From: Rhizohabitans arisaemae
Lineage (GTDB): Bacteria; Actinomycetota; Actinomycetes; Streptosporangiales; Streptosporangiaceae
Assembly (NCBI RefSeq): GCF_025996515.1
Contig: NZ_BLRH01000035.1
Coordinates: 930,001-994,000, forward strand
Reading direction: 5' to 3'
Length of the DNA stretch: 64,000 nucleotides
In this document: positions 51,705 to 60,495 of the stretch, piece after piece
Numbering within the stretch: the stretch's first letter is position 1
How the letters are laid out: each line of letters starts with the position of its first letter
The notes under the pieces: model-generated
What the model was told of the DNA's origin: nothing
Databases searched by the model: none
Seen by the model: the letters and a program-made list of their open reading frames with translations, nothing else
Position numbers and translations under genes: made by a program

Positions 51705-52592
51705 ATGACGGGAGCAGTGTCGGTGTCCCCGCAGGTGAGCGTGGTGTTGCCCCTGTTCGGCAGCCACCGCGCGGTGCAGACCCTGAGGGCGGTGAGCCTG
51801 GCCTGGCTGGCTCAGGACGTCGCGTGCGAGGTGGTCGTGGGCGCCGCGCCCGAGACGCCGGTCGGCGCGCTGGCCGACTTGATCCGTACCGGCAGACTCC
51901 GCGTGGTCCGGACGGAGCCGGGGGACCAGGCCCCCGGGCGGCTCCGCAACCTCGCGGTGCGCTCGGCCCGGGCGCCCGTGCTCTACCTCAGCGACGGGGA
52001 CGTCGTCCCGCTCGGATCGAACTACCTTCGCCGGGCCTTGGAGGTCCGCGAGGACGCGGTGTTCGTCCAGCCCTGGATGTACCGCCTGGTCGACCCGGGC
52101 GGGTACGAGCGGGTGACCTGGCCCTCACCCGGACGCGGCCGGATCTGCTTCGTGACCGACGACGGCGCCGGCGGCCTGGCCAGGCTCACCGGTGAGCGGT
52201 TCGCCTGGCACGGTTCGCTGCTCATGGTCCAGCCGCCGCCGGAGGCCGGCTACGAGGAGGACTCGCCGGAGATGTACTGGCGCTCGCCCTACCACTGGGG
52301 CGGGGTGCTGGTCGACCGGTCGCTCTTCGACGAGGTGGGCGGATACTGTCCCCGGTACGTCGGGTGGGGGTGCGAGGACGACGACCTTCTGGTCAAGCTC
52401 TCCGGCCGGGCGCGCCTGCTGCGGGGCTGGCGCGGCGCCCGTGCCCTCTCCTGCCTGCACTTCGAGCACCCCCGCACCTACCGGGGCGCCGGCCTCGACG
52501 CCAACCGGGCGCTGCTGGCGGACCGGGTCGCCTCGGGCGCCGAGCAGATGATCAAAGAGGACCTCGCCGCCGGCGCGGACACCGTGCCGTAG
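51705..52592 (+). CDS. family 2-like GT-A glycosyltransferase
   Basis: A 295-residue soluble protein with the GT2 pattern: VSVVLPLFGSHRAVQ at the start, the metal site YLSDGDVVPL, and the C-terminal VGWGCEDDDLLVKL acidic ED motif followed by HFEHP, as in chondroitin/polypeptide GalNAc-type and related enzymes. It is divergent from the nucleotidyltransferase gene by 227 bases, so it probably shares regulation with the RiPP operon. It may add the second sugar. Confidence 0.85.
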   Translation: MTGAVSVSPQVSVVLPLFGSHRAVQTLRAVSLAWLAQDVACEVVVGAAPETPVGALADLIRTGRLRVVRTEPGDQAPGRLRNLAVRSARAPVLYLSDGDVVPLGSNYLRRALEVREDAVFVQPWMYRLVDPGGYERVTWPSPGRGRICFVTDDGAGGLARLTGERFAWHGSLLMVQPPPEAGYEEDSPEMYWRSPYHWGGVLVDRSLFDEVGGYCPRYVGWGCEDDDLLVKLSGRARLLRGWRGARALSCLHFEHPRTYRGAGLDANRALLADRVASGAEQMIKEDLAAGADTVP

Positions 52593-53277
52593 CCGGACCG
52601 CGGCCGAGCCGACCCGGGCTCCCGCCGAGGATTCGGTACGGCCTGAAGGCCTGTCTCGAAGTCAGGTACGTGCGACGGCCACAGCTCCGGCACCGTTCGC
52701 GTGATCGTTGCGCTGTCCGCACCCGCCGGGGTGCGCATTCCACAACGATCATGCGGGTGCCGTACCTGCCTCGGATTCCCCGAAGGTCGCCGGGGTCGGC
52801 CCGGTGCCGCCTTCGTACCCGGTGATCGTTGCGCTGTCCGCACCCGCTGGGGTGCGCATTCCACAACGATCATGCGGGTGCCGTACCTGCCTCGGATTCC
52901 CCGAAGGTCGCCGGGGTCGGCCCGGTGCCGCCTTCGTACCCGGTGATCGTTGCGCTGTCCGCACCCGCCGGGGCGCGCATTCCACAATGATCACGCGAAC
53001 CGGGTGCGGCCGTGGACCCGACGGGGCCGCCCCCGCCGTACCGGATCCACGACACGGTGCATGGGCCGGGCCGGGACGCCGCGCCCTCGTCGCCGGAACG
53101 CAGCCCCTACCACCACACACAGGCTGCGTCATTCGGGTCCGGGGCGAGGAGCGGGGCGCCGTCGGGGATCCGGTACGGCCTCAGGCGGCCCTACCCGGCG
53201 GCGCGGCGTCCCGGCCTTGGCGCGAACCGCGTCGCCCCGCGGCCGGACACGTGATCGAATCGGACGTCGCGGCCGGC
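52593..53277. other. 685-base non-coding region with tandem repeats
   Basis: Between the GT-A gene and the ABC-2 permease stop. Contains the 121-bp tandem array (52701-52994) with three cruciform cores. Outside the array only variants of the GGTACGGCCT motif are seen (52634 and 53172). No coding sequence is supported; open frames here are made of repeat sequence. Confidence 0.7.
52701..52994. repeat. 121-bp tandem array with three 52-bp cruciforms
   Basis: Three copies of the 52-bp palindrome at 52701-52752, 52822-52873 and 52943-52994 with an exact period of 121 bp. The 69-base spacer (beginning GCGGGTGCCGTACC) is repeated almost without change. Each 52-bp unit begins GTGATCGTTGCGCTGTCCGC and ends CAACGATCAT, or AATGATCAC in the last. 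Differences between units are one to three bases. Confidence 0.92.
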
Positions 53278-54339
53278 TCAGATGTCGTTCCACCGGAACA
53301 GCCAGACCGCCAGAGTGGTGATCACGGCGGCGAACCCCAGCAGGATGCCGAGCTCGGGGAGGATCGCGGCGGGGTCCAGCCCGCGGGCCAGGGAGTCCAG
53401 CATCCCGGTGTTGAGGTGCCGGAGCGGGAAGACCTCGGCGACGTTCTGGAGCCACTGCGGGGCCATGGAGAGCGGGAAGAACGAGCCGGAGAGAAACGCC
53501 ATCGGAATGACGATCAGGTTGGAGACGGCGTTGGCCGTCTCGACCGATTTGGCCTTCGCCCCGGCGAGCAGCCCGATCGCGAGGAAGGCGAGGGTCCCGG
53601 CGAGGATCAGCGGGATCGAGGTCCACCAGTGGCTCGCCAGTTTCAGCCCGAAGAACCCCACCGCGACGGCGAGGAAGATCACGGTCTGGGCGAGCGCGAT
53701 CCCCAGGCTCACCAGGACCCGGGCTCCGGTCACCGCGGGGAAGCGCACCGGGGTGAGGGTGAGGCGGCGCAGGATCCGCTTCTCCCGCCACAGGACCAGC
53801 GTGGAGGCGGCGGTGAAGGTGGCTCCGGTGGCGATGGCCCAGCCGAGGATGCCCGGGGTGAGGTACTGGATCTGCGGCAGCGCCTTGTTCTCCACCTGGT
53901 TCAGGGTCAGGGAGAATCTGGGAGGCTGCCCGGTGGTCGCCAGGTTGGCCGCCTGGATGATCCCCTCCATGACGCTGCGCACGATCCCGGACGAGGTGGT
54001 GTCGGCGGCGGAGAAGTGCATGACGACCTGGTCGCCCCGCTGCTGGACCGCCGCCGCGGCGTCGCCGTTGCGCACCTGGGTCAGGGCCTGCTCGGCGTCG
54101 TCCAGCCGGGAGATCTGCAGGACCTTGTCGACCTCCGCGCGGCCCTGCGCGGGGAGCAGGTCGATCATGGGGACCGCCCCGATCGTGATCAGCCTCGACT
54201 GGGGTGCGCCGCCGGACTGGAAGAGCCCGCCCATGATGATCAGGAAGATCAGCGGAAACAGGATCGTGAAGAACATCGCGGCACGATCCCGGACGAAGCC
54301 AAGGAACATGATCCGAGAAAGGGTGGGAAAGCCCCTCAT
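53278..54339 (-). CDS. ABC-2 type transporter permease
   Basis: A 353-residue permease. The first helix (about 22-42, FFTILFPLIFLIIMGGLF) is followed by a roughly 140-residue extracytoplasmic domain and then five helices (from ILGWAIATGATFTAA), as in YhgE/DrrB-type exporters. It partners the ATPase gene upstream, with which it overlaps by ATGA (54336-54339). It probably exports a small molecule or peptide; the nearby RiPP locus is the obvious candidate source, but this is inferred. Confidence 0.9.
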   Translation of the reverse strand: MRGFPTLSRIMFLGFVRDRAAMFFTILFPLIFLIIMGGLFQSGGAPQSRLITIGAVPMIDLLPAQGRAEVDKVLQISRLDDAEQALTQVRNGDAAAAVQQRGDQVVMHFSAADTTSSGIVRSVMEGIIQAANLATTGQPPRFSLTLNQVENKALPQIQYLTPGILGWAIATGATFTAASTLVLWREKRILRRLTLTPVRFPAVTGARVLVSLGIALAQTVIFLAVAVGFFGLKLASHWWTSIPLILAGTLAFLAIGLLAGAKAKSVETANAVSNLIVIPMAFLSGSFFPLSMAPQWLQNVAEVFPLRHLNTGMLDSLARGLDPAAILPELGILLGFAAVITTLAVWLFRWNDI

Positions 54340-55259
54340 GCCCGGTACTCCCGTCCGGTGAGTTCGAGAAAGACGTCTTCCAGGGTGGCGCCGCGCACCG
54401 AGAGCCCGGTGAGGGCGTTCTTGCCGGCCAGCACCGACAGCACCCCGGAGGGATCCTTGGTGGCGATGGTCAGCGACACCTCGTCCTCGCCGACCTCGGC
54501 GTCGGGGAAGAGCCCGGCGGCCTCCTCCACCGGCAGCGTGCCGGCCCGCACGGCGATGCGGGTGGCCGAGCCGAGGCCGCGGACCAGCTCCGCGGGCGGC
54601 CCGGACTCCAGGATCCGCCCCCGGTCCATGATGGCCACCCGGTCGCAGAGGATCTCCGCTTCGTCCAGGAAGTGCGTCGTCAGCACCACCGTCTTGCCCT
54701 GGCCGTTGATGTCGCGCAGGACGTCCCACAGATTGCGCCGGGCCTGCGGGTCCAGGCCCGCCGTGGGCTCGTCCAGGAAGACGATGTCCGGGTCGTGGAC
54801 CAGCGCGCACGCGATGGAGAGCCGCTGGGCCTGCCCGCCGGAGAGCTGTTCCACCCGGTTGCCCGCCTTCTCCGTCAGGCCGAACCGCTCCAGCAACTCG
54901 TCGGCCACGGTCTGGGGGACCCCGTACAGCGAGGCGAAGGCGCGGAGCTGCTCCCGCGCGGTGAGGCGTTCGAAGAACGAGGAGACCTGCATCTGCACGC
55001 CGAACCGCGGCAGCAGCCGCGGATTGCGCGGCCAGGGGGACAGGCCCAGCACCCGGATCTCCCCGGAGTCCGGCTCACGCAGCCCTTCGATCATCTCCAG
55101 TGTCGTCGTCTTCCCCGCCCCGTTGGGTCCGAGGATGCCGAAGAACTCCCCCGTCTCCACTTCGAGGGAGACGCCGTCCACCGCGTGGGTGTCGCCGTAT
55201 CGTTTACGGACGTCTTTGACCACGATGGCGCGGTCGGCCGGCTCGTGGGGTTCCTGCAT
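54336..55259 (-). CDS. ABC-2 transporter ATP-binding protein (DrrA-like)
   Basis: A 307-residue ATPase with Walker A GPNGAGKTTT, signature LSGGQAQRLSIA, Walker B IVFLDEPTAGLD, switch His in VVLTTHFLDEA and a C-terminal extension typical of DrrA-type exporters. It starts at ATG 55259. It forms an exporter with the overlapping permease and is followed upstream by a SARP regulator gene on the same strand. Confidence 0.93.
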   Translation of the reverse strand: MQEPHEPADRAIVVKDVRKRYGDTHAVDGVSLEVETGEFFGILGPNGAGKTTTLEMIEGLREPDSGEIRVLGLSPWPRNPRLLPRFGVQMQVSSFFERLTAREQLRAFASLYGVPQTVADELLERFGLTEKAGNRVEQLSGGQAQRLSIACALVHDPDIVFLDEPTAGLDPQARRNLWDVLRDINGQGKTVVLTTHFLDEAEILCDRVAIMDRGRILESGPPAELVRGLGSATRIAVRAGTLPVEEAAGLFPDAEVGEDEVSLTIATKDPSGVLSVLAGKNALTGLSVRGATLEDVFLELTGREYRA

Positions 55260-55487
55260 CGCGACTCCTTTGCGTGACGACGGGGGTGATCGCCGCCGGT
55301 CCGCGCCCGCGGCGCCGGGACCGGTGGAGGCTGGGGTGTGACCGTGCGGAGGAAAGGACGTCCGGTACGGCCTGCGGCGGCGTTCTCCGGACGGCTCCCG
55401 GGCGCGGGGCGGGGGGTGCCGCTCCCCGGCCGCCGCGCCCGCGGCCAAGAGCCGGGCGGCAGGCGTGACCTGTGCCGACCGGCGGCC

Positions 55488-57596
55488 TCACCACAGCCCC
55501 TCCGACACCTCGGCGGGTCGTCCGTGCTCGACGAAGAACCCCTTCAGGGTGCGGGTCAGCTCGTGGACCAACCGGGGTGGCAGGTTCGGGTGCGCGGACG
55601 CCCGGCCGATCGCGGCGACCAGGTTGGTCTGCTCGGTCTTCAGCCAGGTCAGCGCCGCGGCCCGGTCGGGCAGCACCGCGTGCGCGGTGTGCGGCTCCCC
55701 GGCGTGCAGCAGCCGGACCGCGTAGTCGGCGGTGAGCAGGTACCAGCGGACCAGCCGGTGGACCGCGGCCCGGCGCTCGCTTTGGGAGTCCTCCCGCCGG
55801 CTGAGGTGCTCGGCGTAGCAGCGGACGAGCTCGTGCAGCCGGAACCGGCTGCCGCTGCGCCGCTCCACCAGGTTGGCGCTGCTCAGCTGCCCGAGCAGGT
55901 CCCGGGCGTGCACCGAGGTGGTCCCGCACAGGACCGCGGTGGCGTCGGCCGAGACCTCGCCGCCGAGGGCCAGCCCCATCATGCGCAGACAGCGCCGGGC
56001 GGGTGTGGTCAAGGTCATGTAGGAGCGGTCGTAGGCGATCTTCACGCTCGACCGTTCGTCGCCGCGGACCCGCAGGGCCTCCAGCCGGTTCGCGCCGCTC
56101 AACTCGTCCAGGTACTCGCCGAGCTCGGTGTGCGGCCCGGCGGCGGCGAGCTGGGCCGCGGCGATCCGCAAGGCCAGCGGGAGATGGCCGCAGAGCCGTA
56201 CCGTCTCCGCCGTCGCCTCCGGCTCGGCGGCGACGCGGGCCGGGCCGAGCACCGAGGCCAGCAGGGCACGGGCCTCCCCGTCGGTGAAGCCGCCGACCTC
56301 GATCCGCCGCGCGCTCTCGTGCGCGACCAGCCCGGCGAGGTTGTTCCTGCTGGTGACGACGACCGGGCACGCCGGATTCCCCGGGATCAGCGGACGGACC
56401 TGGTCGGCGCTGACCGCGTCGTCGAGGACGATGAGGATCCGCCGCCGGGCGAGCAGGGAACGGTACAGCGCGGACGTCTGCTCCACGTCGCCCAAAGTGT
56501 GCGCCTGGGGGACCCCGAGGCCGCGGAGCAGGGCGCGCAGCGCCTCGAGCGGGGTCAGCGGCGGCGCGGCGGCGTGACCGGACAGGTTGAGGAAGAGCTG
56601 GCCGCCGGGGAAGGTCTCGGCCACCTGGTGCCCCCAGTGGACCGCGAGCGCGGTCTTGCCCGTTCCCGCCGAGCCCGTGATCACGCACAGGGACGGGCCT
56701 GTGGAGCGCTCCCGTCCGGGGCCGCGGAGAAACGTCCGCAGCTCGTCGAGGGGACGGTCGCGGCCGATGAAGTCGGGGACGTCGGCGGGCAGCTGGGCCG
56801 GGGTGACCGGGACGAGGGGGACCCGCCCGCCGGCCAGGGGCACGAAGTCCAGGCTCGGATCGGCGCGCAGGATCCCGACGTGGAGCTGACGCAGTTCGGC
56901 GGGCGGGTCGAGGCCGAGGTCGTCGCCGAAGCGTCTCCTGGCGTGCTCGTACGCGCGCAGCGCGTCGGCGGTACGGCCGGCGCGGTGGAGCGTGAGCATG
57001 AGCTGGGCGGTGAGCCGGTGCCGATGCGGGTGGCGGACGGCGAGGTCGGAGAGCTCGTCGATCACGTCCAGGTGCCGCCCGAGGCGCAGCTCGGCGTTGA
57101 TCCGCTCCTCGACCGCGGTGAGCCTGGCCTCCTCCAGGCCGCAGCAGAGGCGCTCACGGATCTCCTCGGTCGCGGTGTCGGCCATCGGCGGGCCGCGCCA
57201 CAGGTCGAGCGCGCCGCGGAGCAGATGGGCCTTGTCGGCGTCGTCCTCGATGCATCGGGCCTCGGTGAGCAGGGTGCGGAACCGGTGCGCGTCGATTCTG
57301 TCGGCGTCGCAGGTGAGGACGTACCCGTCGCCGCGGCGCACCAGGGAGACGCCGTGCCGCTCGGCACCGGCCTTGGTGAGCACCTGGCGCAGTCGGCTGA
57401 CGTGCGCCTGGATCGTTCGCCGGGCACTCGGCGGGGGTTCGCCGGGCCACAGGAGGCTCTCCAGCCACGCCACGGGGACGAGCCGGTTCGCCTCCAGCAG
57501 CAAAGCCGCGAGGACGAGTCGCTGTTTTCGTTCACCGACGTCGACCATGTGCCCCATGGCCCATGCCTGCACCGGTCCCAGTACCCGAAACTCCAT
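55488..57596 (-). CDS. SARP-family regulator with NB-ARC ATPase domain
   Basis: A 702-residue AfsR-like activator. An N-terminal OmpR-type winged-helix DNA-binding domain (about 1-95, MEFRVLGPVQAW to RRGDGYVL) is followed by a bacterial transcriptional activator domain (about 100-250) and an NB-ARC ATPase (Walker A GSAGTGKTALAVHW, Walker B ILIVLDDA). The AfsR-type C-terminal TPR part is missing: the chain stops after the helical ARC end. SARPs activate secondary-metabolite clusters, so control of the ABC-2 exporter and the RiPP locus is likely. ATG 57596 gives the standard start. Confidence 0.9.
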   Translation of the reverse strand: MEFRVLGPVQAWAMGHMVDVGERKQRLVLAALLLEANRLVPVAWLESLLWPGEPPPSARRTIQAHVSRLRQVLTKAGAERHGVSLVRRGDGYVLTCDADRIDAHRFRTLLTEARCIEDDADKAHLLRGALDLWRGPPMADTATEEIRERLCCGLEEARLTAVEERINAELRLGRHLDVIDELSDLAVRHPHRHRLTAQLMLTLHRAGRTADALRAYEHARRRFGDDLGLDPPAELRQLHVGILRADPSLDFVPLAGGRVPLVPVTPAQLPADVPDFIGRDRPLDELRTFLRGPGRERSTGPSLCVITGSAGTGKTALAVHWGHQVAETFPGGQLFLNLSGHAAAPPLTPLEALRALLRGLGVPQAHTLGDVEQTSALYRSLLARRRILIVLDDAVSADQVRPLIPGNPACPVVVTSRNNLAGLVAHESARRIEVGGFTDGEARALLASVLGPARVAAEPEATAETVRLCGHLPLALRIAAAQLAAAGPHTELGEYLDELSGANRLEALRVRGDERSSVKIAYDRSYMTLTTPARRCLRMMGLALGGEVSADATAVLCGTTSVHARDLLGQLSSANLVERRSGSRFRLHELVRCYAEHLSRREDSQSERRAAVHRLVRWYLLTADYAVRLLHAGEPHTAHAVLPDRAAALTWLKTEQTNLVAAIGRASAHPNLPPRLVHELTRTLKGFFVEHGRPAEVSEGLW

Positions 57597-58230
57597 GTCA
57601 GCACATCCGGTGGACAGAGTGGGATCATGAGTTCGATCGCCGGCCCCTGAGACTCCGAGGGGCGACGCAGACATTCTCGCCAGTCACTGACCCAATATCA
57701 ATGAATGTCGTAAATAACCTGACATCCGATGTTTTTTAGTTGTGGGTGAGGGAGTCCGGACCTGCGTGGTTGTGGGCCCGCTGTGGGTTTCCTGGGGGAC
57801 ATCCCCGCTGTACTGGGGCGTTGCGGGGATTCCGCTCACTCTTAATTGAATCCGGATTCGGAATTAAATGCCCCGGAACGTGCGGAAGATTGAGTGATCG
57901 GAGATTCTCTGCACGCGGTACGGCTGCGGGCGCGTCAGGTGAAATCCCTACTATTCGCCCGATGTCCTAGATGCCGGCCTGAGTCACCCCTCGCTGCCCA
58001 CCCCACGCCGCCTCCGCCAGGATCACGCCCGACACGGTTCGGAGCCCGCAAGCCGTGACGACGTCCGGACCGGTGGCCACACCGACCGGGCCTGGACGAG
58101 TCGAACCGGCCCGGCGGGAACCGGAGATCGCCGGGCAGGGCAATGTGGGGGAAGATTTATCTGTCGCACGGAGCTGGAAACACGTGAGGCCCAGGCCGGG
58201 GAACCCCCACTGACCTGGGCCTTCGCCACT
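57597..58230. other. 634-base intergenic region
   Basis: Between the SARP start and tRNA-Gly. The first 150 bases upstream of the SARP gene are AT-rich (57690-57740, 57840-57870) and should hold its promoter. No conserved coding sequence is seen; the open frames here have poor codon bias and one runs across the tRNA. Confidence 0.6.
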
Positions 58231-58305
<75 letters not shown>

Positions 58306-58395
58306 CGAACCCGTGGAGATCTGCTCTAGACTTCCTCAGGTCGACTAGGCGCAATCGTACCGGCTTTTCAGGGGTGCGTGTGCGCTTAACCGCAC

Positions 58396-58469
58396 CGGGG
58401 TGTGGCGCAGCTTGGCAGCGCGTCTGCTTTGGGAGCAGAAGGCCGCAGGTTCAAATCCTGTCACCCCGA
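58396..58469 (+). tRNA. tRNA-Pro (TGG)
   Basis: Acceptor CGGGGTG pairs with CACCCCG. The anticodon stem TCTGC/GCAGA encloses loop TTTGGGA (anticodon TGG), and the T arm is GCAGGTTCAAATCCTGT. CCA is not encoded: CGA follows the discriminator A. A tRNA pair before tig-clpP is conserved in actinomycetes. Confidence 0.96.
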
Positions 58470-58470
58470 C

Positions 58471-59108
58471 GAGCGACTCCTAGGCTCCCCCTGCTTGCAG
58501 GCCCTTTGGGCGCTGCTTCGCCAGGGGGAGTCGCTCGATTTATCCCAGGAGGATGACCTCCTGGAACCTCCACTGTGCGGGGGCTGGCGCCCCCGCACGA
58601 GCGGCTCCCGGGCTTCCCCTGCTCGCAGGCCCTTTGGGCGCTGCTTCGCCAGGGGGAGTCGCTCGATTTATCCCAGGAGGATGACCTCCTGGAACCTCCA
58701 CTGTGCGGGGGCTGGCGCCCCCGCACGAGCGGCTCCCGGGCTTCCCCTGCTCGCAGGCTCTTTGGGTGCTGCTTGGCAGGGGGAGTTTCTCGGTTTGTTC
58801 CGGGAGGGTGGCCTTCTGGGGTCTCCGCTATGCGGGGGCTGGCGCCCTCGTATGAGCGGCTCCTGAGCTCTCTCCGCTTGCAGGCCCTTCGGGCGCTGCT
58901 TCGCCAGGGGGAGTCGCTCGATTTATCCCAGGAGGATGACCTCCTGGAACCTCCACTGTGCGGGGGCTGGCGCCCCCGCACGAGCGACTCCTAGGCTTCC
59001 CCTGCTCGCAGGCTCTTCAGGTGCTGCTTGGCAGGGGGAGTTTCTCGGTTTGTTCCGGGAGGGTGGCCTTCTGGAGCCTCCACTGTGTGGGGGTCGGTGC
59101 CCCCGTAT
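58471..59108. repeat. five tandem ~128-bp structured repeats
   Basis: Units start at 58471, 58599, 58727, 58854 and 58982 (periods 127-128 bp); decayed copies continue to about 59340. Each unit begins GAGCGACTCC or a variant, directly after tRNA-Pro for the first. Three hairpins can form: GAGCGACTCC pairing with GGAGTCGCTC about 55 bases on, GGAGG-ATGA-CCTCC, and a perfect eight-base GCGGGGGC-TGGC-GCCCCCGC stem. Units 1, 2 and 4 are nearly identical; units 3 and 5 share a second version. Confidence 0.9.
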
Positions 59109-59346
59109 GAGCGGCTTCTGGGCTCGCGGAGAGGGTCTGCTGGGATTTCCGCTTCGGGCTGTGCCCCGCGTGGTCTGGGATTGTGGTTGGGGCGTTGTCC
59201 CTCTTTTTCTTGTGGGTGACTCCTGTCGGCGTGGCTTTTGGGCGCTGGTTGCCAGGGGAGCTTCTTGGCTTCTTTCGGGAGGTGACCCCTTCTGGGGTCT
59301 CCGGCAGGGCCGGTGCCCCCGTCGGCGCTGGCGGGGGCGGGAACGT
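59109..59346. repeat. degenerate continuation of the 128-bp repeats
   Basis: Starts GAGCGGCTTCTGGGC like a unit but soon diverges and is T-rich. From about 59218 a second decayed unit is seen (TGACTCCTGTCGGCG, then TTTTGGGCGCTGGTTGCCAG, then a terminal GCCGGTGCCCCC). No gene is seen before the ligase stop at 59347. Confidence 0.55.
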
Positions 59347-60450
59347 TTAGAGATTCACCGAGGCCTGGAGGTCCATGCGGGTCTCGGCGAGGACGAGGTC
59401 GACCGCGTCGGCGAGGTCACCGCGTTCGGCGAAGGCCGCCCGCTGCCGGGCGGCGGAGCTGCCACGGGCGACGGCGGCCGCGGCGAGTTCGGACACGGTT
59501 TTCCAGTCCCCGAACTCCTCCAGCACCGGCCGGAGTTCGTCGAGGAGACGGAAGACCATGTCGCCGGCCGGAATCGGCGTGACGTCCGACGGTCCGGACA
59601 GCTCCCCTTCCAGACCCCATCGCGCCGCCCGCCAGATCGCGACGCGACGGAGTTCGGGACGCGGGGGACGTGGCGGTTCGCCTGCGGCGACGGCGCGGCA
59701 CTCCTGGATCACCAGGGCCCGGAAGAGCCCGGCGATGAGCAGGATGTCGGAGATGAGGGGACAGGAGTCGCAGACCCGCAGCTCGACCGTGGGCACATGG
59801 CAGGAGGGCCGTACGTCGAAGTAGACCATGCCCCGATCGGAGATCACCTTTGATCTGATGAGGTCGGTGACGAGCCTGTCGTATTCGTCCCAGGAGTTCA
59901 CGCCGTTGAACGGGCCGGCGGTCGGCCAGCGTTGCCAGAGCATGGTGCGGAAGCTGGCGTAGCCGCTGTCGACCCCGAGCCAGTACGGCGAGCTGGCGCT
60001 CAGCGCGACCAGGGTGGGCAGCCACCCGCCGATGCGCTGGGCGACGACGACGGCGAGGTCGCGGTCCCTGAGCTCGACGTGGACCTGGGTTCCGCAGATG
60101 AACTGTTCACGCGCGAGGAGCTGGTAGTCGTCGAAGATGCGTCGGTATCGGGGGCCGTCGGTGGATTCGCCGCCGTGGGAGTCGACAAGGGGGAGGGATC
60201 CGGCCGCGGCGAGGCCCAGTCCCATGGGTTGTGCGGTCTCCACAAGGGTGCGGCGGAGCTCGGAGAGGTTCTGCCCCAGGTCATGCAGGTCGACGCAGGG
60301 CAGGCTGTTGCTCTCGACGGTCGAACGCTGGAGTTCGGTCACGAAACCGGGGAGGCGATCGAGGAGCGCGTCGGCGCGGGGCACGACCTTCCGTGTCGTC
60401 AGGTCGACGACATGGAACTCCTCTTCAACGCCCAGAGTGAAAGACGCCAC
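59347..60450 (-). CDS. YbdK-type carboxylate-amine ligase (GCS2 family)
   Basis: A 367-residue ATP-dependent ligase of the glutamate-cysteine ligase type 2 family. The opening LGVEEEFHVVD, the central CGTQVHVEL and the VPTVELRVCDSCP segment are the family's nucleotide and amino-acid binding motifs. E. coli YbdK has weak gamma-glutamyl-cysteine activity, and actinobacterial homologues join varied amino acids, so the true substrate is open. Start is GTG 60450. It is the last gene before the tandem repeats. Confidence 0.9.
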   Translation of the reverse strand: MASFTLGVEEEFHVVDLTTRKVVPRADALLDRLPGFVTELQRSTVESNSLPCVDLHDLGQNLSELRRTLVETAQPMGLGLAAAGSLPLVDSHGGESTDGPRYRRIFDDYQLLAREQFICGTQVHVELRDRDLAVVVAQRIGGWLPTLVALSASSPYWLGVDSGYASFRTMLWQRWPTAGPFNGVNSWDEYDRLVTDLIRSKVISDRGMVYFDVRPSCHVPTVELRVCDSCPLISDILLIAGLFRALVIQECRAVAAGEPPRPPRPELRRVAIWRAARWGLEGELSGPSDVTPIPAGDMVFRLLDELRPVLEEFGDWKTVSELAAAAVARGSSAARQRAAFAERGDLADAVDLVLAETRMDLQASVNL

Positions 60451-60495
60451 GTATGGACGATACGTCCCCTACTTACATCCGTCTGTCAAATGTAG

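Noticed and set aside
52701-52994. CRISPR array
   Set aside because: The unit is 121 bp with a conserved spacer, so there are no variable spacers, and no cas genes are seen in the window.
52478-53321. Several open frames encoding repeated CAPQRVRTAQR-like peptides
   Set aside because: They are translations of the 121-bp array and its palindromes, without ribosome-binding sites.
58402-59853. Long open frames across the tandem repeats
   Set aside because: They simply read through 127-128-bp units, change frame between units, and overlap the ligase gene on the other strand.
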